Assembly (NCBI RefSeq): GCF_001619615.1
Contig: NZ_LQQP01000005.1
Coordinates: 47,874-111,873 of the forward strand
Length of the DNA stretch: 64,000 nt
Reading direction: 5' to 3'
From: Microbacterium sp. T32
GTDB taxonomy: Bacteria; Actinomycetota; Actinomycetes; Actinomycetales; Microbacteriaceae
In this document: one piece after another, positions 17,416 through 24,781 of the stretch
Position numbering within the stretch: position 1 is the stretch's first letter
Layout: each line of letters begins with the position of its first letter
Translations under genes and position numbers: made by a program
Notes under the pieces: generated by a model
What the model was told of the DNA's origin: nothing
Seen by the model: only the letters and a program-made list of their open reading frames with translations
Databases searched by the model: none

Positions 17416-19380
17416 TTACGGTGCTTCGGATGCCGCGTCGGCGGCGGGATCGGTGAGGGTCACGACGCCCGCGGCGATGCCGTGGGCGAGCAGGTCGGCG
17501 TAGGTGTCGAGCGCGTCCATCCGCTGGGCGAGGGCCAGACGCCGAGCGGCGATGTCCGCCAGCGCGCGATCGAGGGTGCGGGTCGACGACGGGGCGACGC
17601 GACGCAGCCGCCATCGACGCCAGGCGCCGGGATCGCCGGTGGCGCGCGCGATGTCGACCGCGACGAGGTGCGGCACGAGCCCGCCCGGGTCGGCCGATGA
17701 GATGCGGAGAACGCGCGCCGGATGCACGACGACGGACGAGCCCTCGCGATCCACCCAGGCTCGCGGTGTCGGCGACGTGCGGAAGACGACATCTCCCGGC
17801 AGGGTGAGGCGGGCGTTCGGATGCCGTTGTGCGAACGCGATTTGGTCGACGCGGCGGCCGCCGATGGCCGCGGTGTCATCGAGGTCGTCGGCGGTGACGA
17901 CGACCAGCCCCGCCGTGGTGAACTCGTCGGGTTCCATGCGCGTCCCGGGGAGGACGCGCAGGTGCCCTTCGTCGATCATGGTCTCGATCGCGCCGACGTC
18001 CGGCCCCGGTCGGGTCCGCTCCGCGGGGACCGTCGCGGGAACCGGATCGACCATCGCCGCCCGCGCCTGATCGAGCAGCGCCGGGATCTCTCGGCGCTCG
18101 GGAGCCGAGACGGAGCGAACCGCCGAAGCCACCAGGCCTTCGCGGGAGGCAAGCAGCGAAGTCGTGCGCACGAGACCCGTGAACCGGAACGCGTGCGCCC
18201 GGACGTCGCGTGCCCCACCCATCGCGGCGACGACGTCACTCACGAGGTCCTGGCGCGCGGCCGTCGTCCAGCTGGCGTCCGTCAGGTCGGCGACGGCGGT
18301 GAAGCGCTCGGCGACCGGCACGTCGCCGGTCTCGCGACCCATCACCCAGACGGCGAGCGGTTCGCGCACGGCAGAGGTGACCAGACCCCGGGGGAGTCGG
18401 GCGATGGCCCGCACGCGACCGGTGCGCAGCGCGTCCGCACGCACGAGATCCTCGGCTGCGGGGAGCGGCCCGATCAGGACAGCGGCGGGCCCGAGGACCA
18501 CCGCCCGATCGTCGTCGCGCATCCCCAGAGTCACCTCGTTGACGGCGTCGAGCATGTCCGCCGAGAACCGGTGCTCGGGGGACGGGAGACGGAGAATCGT
18601 GAGGCGTGCGGCCCCGACTCTCGTGGAGCCCTCGGGAACCGGCATCCCTTCGAGCACCATCCGTCGTCGAACGGCCCGGCTTTCGGGATGATCCGGGAGC
18701 CCGAGCTCGTGCTCCCCGGATGGGGCCATGAGCCGGACGGTGAGGGAGGGGGACATGCCCGGGGTGACGGTGAGGATGGCGTCGCGCGCGGGGAGGAGCG
18801 CGGTTCCCAGCGTCACGAGGAAGTCCTCGGCCTCCGGGGCCAGGGGACCGGCCGACCCCGCCGACGAGCGGGTCGCGGCGTGGCGGCGCTCCAGCAGGAT
18901 CGACGCCTCGAGAGGGGAGTAGGCGGCGTCGGCCAGCAGATCGGCCCAGGCCGCCCAGGCCGCCGATGCACCGACGATTTCCGATGCGAGCAAGAGGTCG
19001 TCGGCATCGGACGAGCGCGCGAGAGCACGCAGGTCGTCGGAGCTCCGTCCGGCGAGGGTCTCCCCGGTCAGCGCGGACAGCGTGAGCAACGCATCGATAG
19101 TTGCAACGTGAGCGGGGTCGGCGATCTCGAAGCCGGCGGGCGCCGCCGAGGCTGCGGCATCCGCCACCGCCGAAGGGTTGTTGCCGTGCGATGTGCGCGC
19201 CAGCCACTGGGCGACGGACAGGGCATCGAAGTACGGGCGGCCGTTCTTCTCGGTCCGGACGGGCGGGAACGGGTCGGGCTCGCCACGGAACCGCTTCCGC
19301 CACATCGACGGCACGGCGCGCCGCACGCCGGCCAGGCGGGCAACGCCGGGCAGGTCGATGAGGAGCGGATCGGATGCCAT
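17416..19380 (-). CDS. Degenerate N6-methylase-like protein with N-terminal HTH, first gene of the RM operon
   Basis: 654 aa. Residues 1-60 look like an HTH/excisionase-type module (LIDLPGVARLAGVRRAVPSMWRKR ... FDALSVAQWL). The central part resembles the C-terminal half of N6-adenine methylases (VRAIARLPRGLV ... EPLAVWVMG), but I see no SAM-binding DPxxGxG or NPPY/NPPF motif. The last 180 residues resemble an S-type recognition domain plus helix (RALADIAARRLALAQRMDAL). It may therefore bind DNA without methylating. TAGTTT lies six bases before ATG 19380, indicating a leaderless start. Autoregulation or modulation of HsdMS is inference; an inactive BREX/PglX-like relative is an alternative. 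Confidence 0.6.
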   Translation of the reverse strand: MASDPLLIDLPGVARLAGVRRAVPSMWRKRFRGEPDPFPPVRTEKNGRPYFDALSVAQWLARTSHGNNPSAVADAAASAAPAGFEIADPAHVATIDALLTLSALTGETLAGRSSDDLRALARSSDADDLLLASEIVGASAAWAAWADLLADAAYSPLEASILLERRHAATRSSAGSAGPLAPEAEDFLVTLGTALLPARDAILTVTPGMSPSLTVRLMAPSGEHELGLPDHPESRAVRRRMVLEGMPVPEGSTRVGAARLTILRLPSPEHRFSADMLDAVNEVTLGMRDDDRAVVLGPAAVLIGPLPAAEDLVRADALRTGRVRAIARLPRGLVTSAVREPLAVWVMGRETGDVPVAERFTAVADLTDASWTTAARQDLVSDVVAAMGGARDVRAHAFRFTGLVRTTSLLASREGLVASAVRSVSAPERREIPALLDQARAAMVDPVPATVPAERTRPGPDVGAIETMIDEGHLRVLPGTRMEPDEFTTAGLVVVTADDLDDTAAIGGRRVDQIAFAQRHPNARLTLPGDVVFRTSPTPRAWVDREGSSVVVHPARVLRISSADPGGLVPHLVAVDIARATGDPGAWRRWRLRRVAPSSTRTLDRALADIAARRLALAQRMDALDTYADLLAHGIAAGVVTLTDPAADAASEAP

Positions 19381-19386
19381 GAGGCC

Positions 19387-19392
19387 AAACTA
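19387..19392 (-). promoter_or_regulatory. Leaderless -10 box for the restriction operon
   Basis: On the minus strand TAGTTT is followed by six bases and the ATG at 19380. No Shine-Dalgarno is present. This is the only clear promoter for the 9.8-kb, six-gene minus-strand operon. The 110-bp gap after hsdS might hold a second one. Confidence 0.5.
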
Positions 19393-19423
19393 GCGAGTCC
19401 GGAACCCGCCTGCTGAAACAAAT

Positions 19424-19441
19424 TGATAAGGGGGCTTATCA
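19424..19441. promoter_or_regulatory. Palindromic operator candidate upstream of the restriction operon
   Basis: TGATAAG-GGGG-CTTATCA, perfect 7-bp arms, in an AT-rich patch between the divergent restriction operon and the lipoprotein gene. It is centred about 52 bp from the leaderless start at 19380. The HTH-bearing first gene of the operon is a possible ligand. Confidence 0.5.
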
Positions 19442-19540
19442 CGCGTGCAAATTAGATAGGACCTACGGCACGCCAGCATCATCCTCGCCGGCACCCGCCG
19501 AGCGACCCCACACCGGGATCACCGATGAACGGAACACAGC

Positions 19541-20158
19541 ATGAACAAGATCGCCCCTCTCGCCGCGGCATCCCTCGCTCTCACTCTGATCCTCGCGGGC
19601 TGCTCGCCGGCCTCGCCCGACGACACGGGCAAGATTCCCGATACCGCGCCGGTCGCGTCGACCGGACCGACCGGCGCTCAGCCCGAGGCGTTGGCGTCGG
19701 CGGAACCCGCCAAGAGCTCCCGCGGGAACCTCGTGAAGCAGATCGGGGAACTCGCCGGAACGACCTCGATCCCGTCGGGCGTCGTGACGTCGCGCTTCGC
19801 GGTCACCGACATCGTGGTGGACCCGGAATGCACGAGCGGCTTCTCCGATGCCCCCGCGAACGGTCACTTCCTCGGCATCCACATGAATATCGAGACGACG
19901 CCCGAACTCGCCGACGAGGCCGTTCCGTTCCTGCTGTTCGGACCGTACGACTGGCAGGCGTACGACGGCGAGGGCAAGCGGCTCAACGACCCGATGGGGA
20001 ACGCGTGGTCCTGCTTCGACAGCGGTCAGCTGTTGCCGTCGCAGATCGGTCCGGGTCAGAGCGTGTCCGGATGGGTGGTGCTCGATGTCGCGGCGACTAC
20101 GGGGTCGCTCGTCATGACGATGGCCGGGGGCCCGACCGGGTGGGAGTGGAGCTACTGA
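19541..20158 (+). CDS. Secreted lipoprotein of unknown function
   Basis: 205 aa. A lipoprotein signal peptide ends in lipobox LAGC (Cys 21). A Pro/Ala/Thr-rich linker leads to a beta-rich domain of about 130 residues (VTSRFAVTDIVVDPECTSGF, HFLGIHMNIET, GPGQSVSGWVVLDV), reminiscent of DUF4352-type extracellular domains in actinobacterial lipoproteins. Two further cysteines may form a disulfide. It diverges from the restriction operon; nothing ties the two functionally. Confidence 0.8.
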   Translation: MNKIAPLAAASLALTLILAGCSPASPDDTGKIPDTAPVASTGPTGAQPEALASAEPAKSSRGNLVKQIGELAGTTSIPSGVVTSRFAVTDIVVDPECTSGFSDAPANGHFLGIHMNIETTPELADEAVPFLLFGPYDWQAYDGEGKRLNDPMGNAWSCFDSGQLLPSQIGPGQSVSGWVVLDVAATTGSLVMTMAGGPTGWEWSY

Positions 20159-20165
20159 CCGAGCC

Positions 20166-21134
20166 TCACCGCCCCCGCAGCACAGCCTCCGCCTCGTCCC
20201 ATAGCCGCGACGCCGCACCGGTGTCGACGGCGTGGGCGGCGACGCCGCTCGTGCGCCCGACCGTCTCGACGATGACCTCGGCCTCCTGGTTGTCTTCGAA
20301 GTAGCGTCCGGTCACGCCGTCGAGCAGGGGGGATGCCACGACCAGCACCGACGTCGACGCACCCTGTTCGACGGTCTTGAAGTGGTCCTGGTCGATGCGG
20401 TTGCCGTCGGCATCCATTGCTCCCATCGAGCGGAGCGTGTCGTCGTCGAGGTGGCGCTGCAGGTTGGTCGTGATCCAGCCGGGCATGAGGGCGTTCGCGG
20501 TGATGCCGTCGGCGGCCCAGCGCTCGGATATGCCCACGGCGAGTAGCACGTCGGCCGTTTTGGACTGCGCGTACGCGGCCCAGCGGTCGTAGGGGCGCTG
20601 CTCGAACTGCGGGTCGTCGAAGACGAACGGCGAGCGGAGGTGGGCGGTCGAGCTCACGATCGCGACGCGAGCCGTGCCCGCGGCGGCCAGAGCGTCGTGC
20701 AGGCCCAGAAGCAGGGCGAAGTGGCCGAGGTAGTTGACCGCGAGCTGCCGCTCCCAGCCTTCGGGCGTGCGTTGGAGGTCGGCGAGGGCCATGATCCCCG
20801 CGTTGGCGACGAGGCCGTTCAGCGGACCGCGCCAGTCGTCGGCGAAGCGCCGCACTGAGTCGAGGTCGGCGAGGTCGAGGGCGGCGACCTCGACGTGTCC
20901 CGGACCCGTAGACGGCTGGAGGTCGCGCACGACGTCGGCGACCCGCGCGGGATCACGGACGCCGATGGTGACCTCGGCACCCGCGCCGGCGAGGGCCCTC
21001 GCCGTCTCGGCGCCGATCCCCGATGCGCCGCCGGTGACGACGAAGCGCTGGCCGTCAAGTTTGACGCCCGCAAGGATGTCGCGCGCGGTCGTGCGAGGAC
21101 CGAAGGGGGTGGTGAGCAAGGCGTGGGGGGTCAT
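20166..21134 (-). CDS. Short-chain dehydrogenase/reductase
   Basis: 322 aa. Classical SDR features: TGGASGIG cofactor loop near residue 35, DLADLDS, NAG near 110, catalytic Ser in AIVSSTAH and Y-x-x-x-K in YAQSK. The sequence resembles the retinol/WW-domain oxidoreductase-like branch of bacterial SDRs; the substrate is unknown. GAGGAG precedes the ATG. The gene converges on the lipoprotein with 7 bp between the stops. Confidence 0.85.
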   Translation of the reverse strand: MTPHALLTTPFGPRTTARDILAGVKLDGQRFVVTGGASGIGAETARALAGAGAEVTIGVRDPARVADVVRDLQPSTGPGHVEVAALDLADLDSVRRFADDWRGPLNGLVANAGIMALADLQRTPEGWERQLAVNYLGHFALLLGLHDALAAAGTARVAIVSSTAHLRSPFVFDDPQFEQRPYDRWAAYAQSKTADVLLAVGISERWAADGITANALMPGWITTNLQRHLDDDTLRSMGAMDADGNRIDQDHFKTVEQGASTSVLVVASPLLDGVTGRYFEDNQEAEVIVETVGRTSGVAAHAVDTGAASRLWDEAEAVLRGR

Positions 21135-21157
21135 TTTTGCTCCTCTTCACGGGGCGG

Positions 21158-22459
21158 TCATCGGTTCGCGCCTCGACGACGGGATGCCAGGGCGGCGGTG
21201 ACGCCGAACGCGAGCATCAGCAGCACGAGCACGGCGAGGGTGCCGGGGGCGAATTCGGGGTGTGTGCCCGGCGCGACTCCGGCGAGCAGCAGGGACTCGG
21301 CGACGGCGACGGCGACGGCCGCCGCGGCGGCGATGAGCGCGGCGGTGACGACGCCGATGATCGCCTCCCACGTCACCACCAGGCGACGGGCTCCGGGCGC
21401 CGCCCCGACGATGCGGAGCGTTTCGTCGTCTCGCGCGCGTGGGGCGCTGGCCATGAAGACCGTCGCCGCGGCTCCCACCGCGGCCAGGAGCGTCGGCCCG
21501 CCGAGCAGCAGCGCGAGAGGGCGGACGTCGAGGGCCACGGCATCCGTCATCGCGGTTGCCGCCGTCTGCTGACCCACGAGGAAGGTCCAGGGGAGCCCGA
21601 TCGCCACGAGGAACGCGGTCGTCGACGCGTTGCTCCGACGCGAGGTCTCGGTCGAGACGGCCCGCGCGACATGCCAGCTGGCGGAAAAGGATGCCGGCAC
21701 GATCGCCGTCCACGCGCGGATCAGGAGTGGCGAGAAGACGGGAACCGACACGGCCGCCGCCGCGATCAGCACCGGTCCGATGAGTACGGACTGAGCGGCG
21801 CCGGTGGGCAGCGAGCCGGGAAGACCCGCGATCATCGAGGTGGCGATCGTCAGGAGAGCGGCGGAGCCGAGGATCCGGGGTGTCACGCGGTTCCGCGCGG
21901 TCTGCTCGCCGCGCAGAAGGGTGAGGACGGGCGTCCGGCTCGCGGCCCGCGCGAGGGGGATCGCGCTCAGAACCGTGAGGAGAAGGGCGGCGGCGGCGAC
22001 CACCGCGGCGGGGCCCGTATGGAGTGCGATCTGGACGGCGTCGAGCCCGGGGGAGGTGGAGAGGAGCGCCGTCAGGACCGGCGGCGCGACGGCGACAGCG
22101 ACCGCGGAGCCCGCCGCGACGGAGACCGCCGACACGACCGCGAGCTCGGTGAGGAGAACGGCGCTCACCTGCCGCGGCGTGAGTCCGACGATCAGCCACA
22201 GCGCGAACGTGGGGCGGCGCAGTTCGACCAGGATCCGGACGACCGAGGTCAGGACCGCCACGAGGCTGACCGCGGTCAGCGCGATGACCACGCCGGCGAT
22301 GGCCAGGAGTCCGAGCATGACCGTGGTCTCCGAGGCGAGCGCGGTGTCGATCAGAGCCTCGGGGATCCCCGCGATCGCCCCCGCGGCGACGAGCACCGCG
22401 ATCACCCCGACCCACACCACGGCGTTCGTCCGCAGGTCGGTGGCGATGAGACGGAGCAT
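21158..22459 (-). CDS. FtsX-like ABC transporter permease
   Basis: 433 aa with about eight to ten hydrophobic segments in two MacB/FtsX-like blocks; the pattern RPTFALWLIVGLTPRQVSAVLLTELAVVS is typical of FtsX domains. It is shorter than the usual 800-aa duplicated actinobacterial permeases and lacks an obvious large extracytoplasmic domain. Its start shares one base with the stop of the ATPase gene (TGATG), so the two are translationally coupled and form one transporter. The substrate is unknown. Confidence 0.82.
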   Translation of the reverse strand: MLRLIATDLRTNAVVWVGVIAVLVAAGAIAGIPEALIDTALASETTVMLGLLAIAGVVIALTAVSLVAVLTSVVRILVELRRPTFALWLIVGLTPRQVSAVLLTELAVVSAVSVAAGSAVAVAVAPPVLTALLSTSPGLDAVQIALHTGPAAVVAAAALLLTVLSAIPLARAASRTPVLTLLRGEQTARNRVTPRILGSAALLTIATSMIAGLPGSLPTGAAQSVLIGPVLIAAAAVSVPVFSPLLIRAWTAIVPASFSASWHVARAVSTETSRRSNASTTAFLVAIGLPWTFLVGQQTAATAMTDAVALDVRPLALLLGGPTLLAAVGAAATVFMASAPRARDDETLRIVGAAPGARRLVVTWEAIIGVVTAALIAAAAAVAVAVAESLLLAGVAPGTHPEFAPGTLAVLVLLMLAFGVTAALASRRRGANR

Positions 22460-23202
22460 CAGGCCGCCGCCGTGACGAGGTCGAACAGGTCGCCGGCAGT
22501 CGGACGGACGAGTTCGTGATGGATGACTCCGTCGCGCAGCACGACGGCCCGATCGGCGAGCGCCGCGGCGTCGAGGTCGTGCGTGACCAGGACGACCGCG
22601 CTGCCCGTATCCGTTGCGGCGCGGAGCAGGCCAAGGACGGTCGTGCCCGATTTTCCGTCGAGGGCGCCGGTGGGCTCATCGGCGAAGACGACGTCCGGGG
22701 CGGCGAAGAGCGCCCGCGCCACCGCAACGCGCTGCTGCTGCCCGCCCGACAGGGTCGCGGGGAGCGCCGTTTCCTTTCCCTCGAGGCCGACGGCGGCCAG
22801 CGCGCGTCGCGCGTCGTCGGTCGTGACCTTCTGGCCGCGCAAGCGGGCGGGGAGCAGCACGTTCTCACCCGCGGTCAGCGCGGGGATGAGGTTGTACGAC
22901 TGGAAGACGAATCCCACCCGGTCGCGGCGGAGTCGAGTGAGCCGCGACGGCGACAGACGTCCCAGGTCGTGTCCCGCCAGGGTGACGGTGCCCGTGCTGG
23001 CGGGTTCGAGGCCGGCCAGGCACGCGAGCAGCGTCGACTTCCCCGAGCCGCTCGGGCCCACGATGCTCACCATCTCGCCCCGAGCGACCGTGAGGTCGAT
23101 GCCGTGCAGGACCTCGGTCTCCGGCATCCGCGAGTTCGAGAATCCCTTGCGAACGCCGACCGCCGAGACGGCGGGGACGGATGCCGTGGCGTCGGAGCCC
23201 AT
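22459..23202 (-). CDS. ABC transporter ATP-binding protein (MacB/LolD type)
   Basis: 247 aa from ATG 23202; an upstream in-frame extension overlaps the previous gene and is rejected. Walker A GPSGSGKST, signature LSGGQQQRVAVARAL, Walker B VVFADEPTGALD and VTHDLDAA are present. It belongs to the MacB/LolD/FtsE-like group that partners FtsX-type permeases. Both its boundaries overlap neighbours by one base (TGATG), making a three-gene unit with the SnoaL-like protein and the permease. Confidence 0.9.
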   Translation of the reverse strand: MGSDATASVPAVSAVGVRKGFSNSRMPETEVLHGIDLTVARGEMVSIVGPSGSGKSTLLACLAGLEPASTGTVTLAGHDLGRLSPSRLTRLRRDRVGFVFQSYNLIPALTAGENVLLPARLRGQKVTTDDARRALAAVGLEGKETALPATLSGGQQQRVAVARALFAAPDVVFADEPTGALDGKSGTTVLGLLRAATDTGSAVVLVTHDLDAAALADRAVVLRDGVIHHELVRPTAGDLFDLVTAAA

Positions 23203-23654
23203 CACGCGTGCGAGGATCGGCGGTCGACCCAGTCGAAGACGAGGCGCCGGTCGGCGATCAGCCACCCGCCCGGGGTGCGGGCGAACGCGTCCAGGTACCG
23301 GATCGACATCGTGAGCAGCTCGCGGCCCGCGCCCTCGTCGAGCACGTGCATCGCGAGGCAGTAGGTCTCGCCGGTGGCGGTGTCTCTCTCGACGTCGATC
23401 AGCGATTGGCCGTTCAGGTACGTCGTCACCTCGTAGCGCGCGATGAGCTCCGCGATTGTGCGCTCGAGCTCATCGCGGCCGGTCACCACATCGATCGGCT
23501 CGGTCGTGTCGGGATCGCCGTCGTAGAGACGGACCCGTCCGTCGACCGTGAAGACCGCGGCCTGCTCCGCCGGCTGCTTCCGATCGGCGTGATGGGCGTA
23601 TCGGGCGACCAGATCCCGCAGGGCGAGCTGGTCGGCCAGGTCATCGACGTTCAT
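23202..23654 (-). CDS. SnoaL/NTF2-like protein
   Basis: 150 aa. Cone-shaped alpha+beta barrel of the SnoaL_4 type: LALRDLVARYAHHADRK at the N-terminus, FTVDGRVRLYDGD, then YLNGQSLIDVERD and GWLIADRRLVFDW. Such proteins are hydrolases, isomerases or ligand binders. GGAGG lies 6 bp before the ATG. It is the first gene of the unit with the ABC transporter and is divergent from another NTF2-like gene across a palindrome (23720-23741), so both may respond to the same signal. Confidence 0.8.
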   Translation of the reverse strand: MNVDDLADQLALRDLVARYAHHADRKQPAEQAAVFTVDGRVRLYDGDPDTTEPIDVVTGRDELERTIAELIARYEVTTYLNGQSLIDVERDTATGETYCLAMHVLDEGAGRELLTMSIRYLDAFARTPGGWLIADRRLVFDWVDRRSSHA

Positions 23655-23719
23655 GGCGTCCTCCCGTGGAGCGCGGTCGGTCGGCGTTCGACCTTGGCCG
23701 TGGCATCCCCTCGCCCTAG

Positions 23720-23741
23720 TTTAGGTGAAAGTTCACGTAAA
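23720..23741. promoter_or_regulatory. 22-bp palindromic operator between two NTF2-like genes
   Basis: Nested inverted repeat: inner arms GTGAA / TTCAC separated by 2 bp, outer arms TTTA / TAAA each one base further out. It is 14 bp before the ATG at 23756 and 65 bp from the divergent start at 23654. The geometry fits a MarR or TetR dimer; the MarR gene at 24146 is the nearest candidate. Confidence 0.6.
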
Positions 23742-23755
23742 AGGGTGGGAGTGAC

Positions 23756-24115
23756 ATGTCGCACGGCGATCTGAAGGCACTGATGGAAGCGAACCTGCGG
23801 GAGGTGTTCGGTGAGCGCGACCGCGAGGCGCGCCGCGCAGCCATCCGCCGCACATACACCGAGGACGTCGTCTTCGCGGATCCGGATGCCGAGGTGCAGG
23901 GCCACGACGCGCTCGACGCCAAGGCGCAGGAGATCCTCGACGGGGCGGGTCCCGACTTCGTCTTCGTGCCCGACGGGTCGTTCTACCAGGTGCAGGACCT
24001 CGGATACCTCGCGTGGGCCTTCGGTCCGGAGGGTGCGCCGGTGCTGCACGGCGCCGACATGGGCATCCTGCGCGACGGACTCCTCGCGAAGGTGTACACC
24101 GTGCTCTTCACGTGA
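23756..24115 (+). CDS. NTF2-like (SnoaL-like) protein
   Basis: 119 aa. Short NTF2-fold protein: helix 1 LKALMEANLREVFGERD, then YTEDVVFADPDAEVQGHDAL, QVQDLGYLAWAFG and a terminal strand VYTVLF. These are small binding or enzyme domains without a fixed activity. Start ATG 23756 with GGTGGGAG upstream. It lies 30 bp before the MarR gene and is probably co-transcribed with it. Confidence 0.8.
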   Translation: MSHGDLKALMEANLREVFGERDREARRAAIRRTYTEDVVFADPDAEVQGHDALDAKAQEILDGAGPDFVFVPDGSFYQVQDLGYLAWAFGPEGAPVLHGADMGILRDGLLAKVYTVLFT

Positions 24116-24145
24116 GCGAGGACGGAGGCCCGATTAGCCTGGAGG

Positions 24146-24709
24146 GTGGCCCGCTCGGATGCCGGGTCGGGAGCGCCGACGGACGGAGAGCCCATGAGTC
24201 GATACGACGTCCCCGCCGAGTCGCCGTACGCGTTCCTCGACGACGACGCGGACGTTCGGGCGTGGTTCGCGTTCATGAAGGTGCAGCTGCGTCTGCGCTA
24301 CGAGATGAACCGGCAACTGCGCGACGACAGCGGGATCTCGCTGGTCGACTACGACGTGCTCGTGGCGCTGACGAGCGAGCCGACCGGCACCATGACGGTG
24401 TCCGATCTGGCGATCCGCATCGGTGCGGAGCGCAGCCGGGTGTCGCATCAGACGCGACGTCTGGCCGGGGAGGGTCTCGTCGAGCTGGCGTCCAACGCGA
24501 TCGACCGGCGTGCCACGGACGTGACTCTGACCCCCGCCGGACGTGAGCTCCTCCGTCGCGCGTCGCCGGGGCACATCGCGTTCGTCCGGAAGGTGTTCTT
24601 GGACGCGCTCGACGGCGAGAGCAGCGCCGCGCTTTCCGAGGCGTTCGAGAGGATTTATGAGCTGCTCATCGCCCACGGGACTCTGCCGCGGCCGGCGGAC
24701 CACCCTTAG
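24146..24709 (+). CDS. MarR family transcriptional regulator
   Basis: 187 aa from GTG 24146, or 171 aa from ATG 24194. TAGCCT at 24135-24140 sits five bases before the GTG (leaderless option), while GGAG precedes the ATG. Winged helix-turn-helix: LVDYDVLVALTSEPTGTMTVSDLAIRIG, recognition helix RSRVSHQTRRLAGEGLV, wing DRRATDVTLTPAGREL. It likely senses a phenolic or other small ligand and may control the palindrome at 23720. Confidence 0.85.
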   Translation: MARSDAGSGAPTDGEPMSRYDVPAESPYAFLDDDADVRAWFAFMKVQLRLRYEMNRQLRDDSGISLVDYDVLVALTSEPTGTMTVSDLAIRIGAERSRVSHQTRRLAGEGLVELASNAIDRRATDVTLTPAGRELLRRASPGHIAFVRKVFLDALDGESSAALSEAFERIYELLIAHGTLPRPADHP

Positions 24710-24754
24710 CCGCCGCACAACGTTCAGGCGGGAAGGCCGTCAATAACTCTATTG

Positions 24755-24773
24755 CCGTTAAAGTTAATAACGG
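24755..24773. promoter_or_regulatory. Inverted repeat directly upstream of the Fic gene
   Basis: CCGTTA-N7-TAACGG in a conspicuously AT-rich leader, ending at the first bases of the ribosome binding site (GGAGG 24772-24776). It could be an operator bound by the winged-helix C-terminus of the Fic protein itself (autoregulation). Confidence 0.45.
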
Positions 24774-24781
24774 AGGCGACG

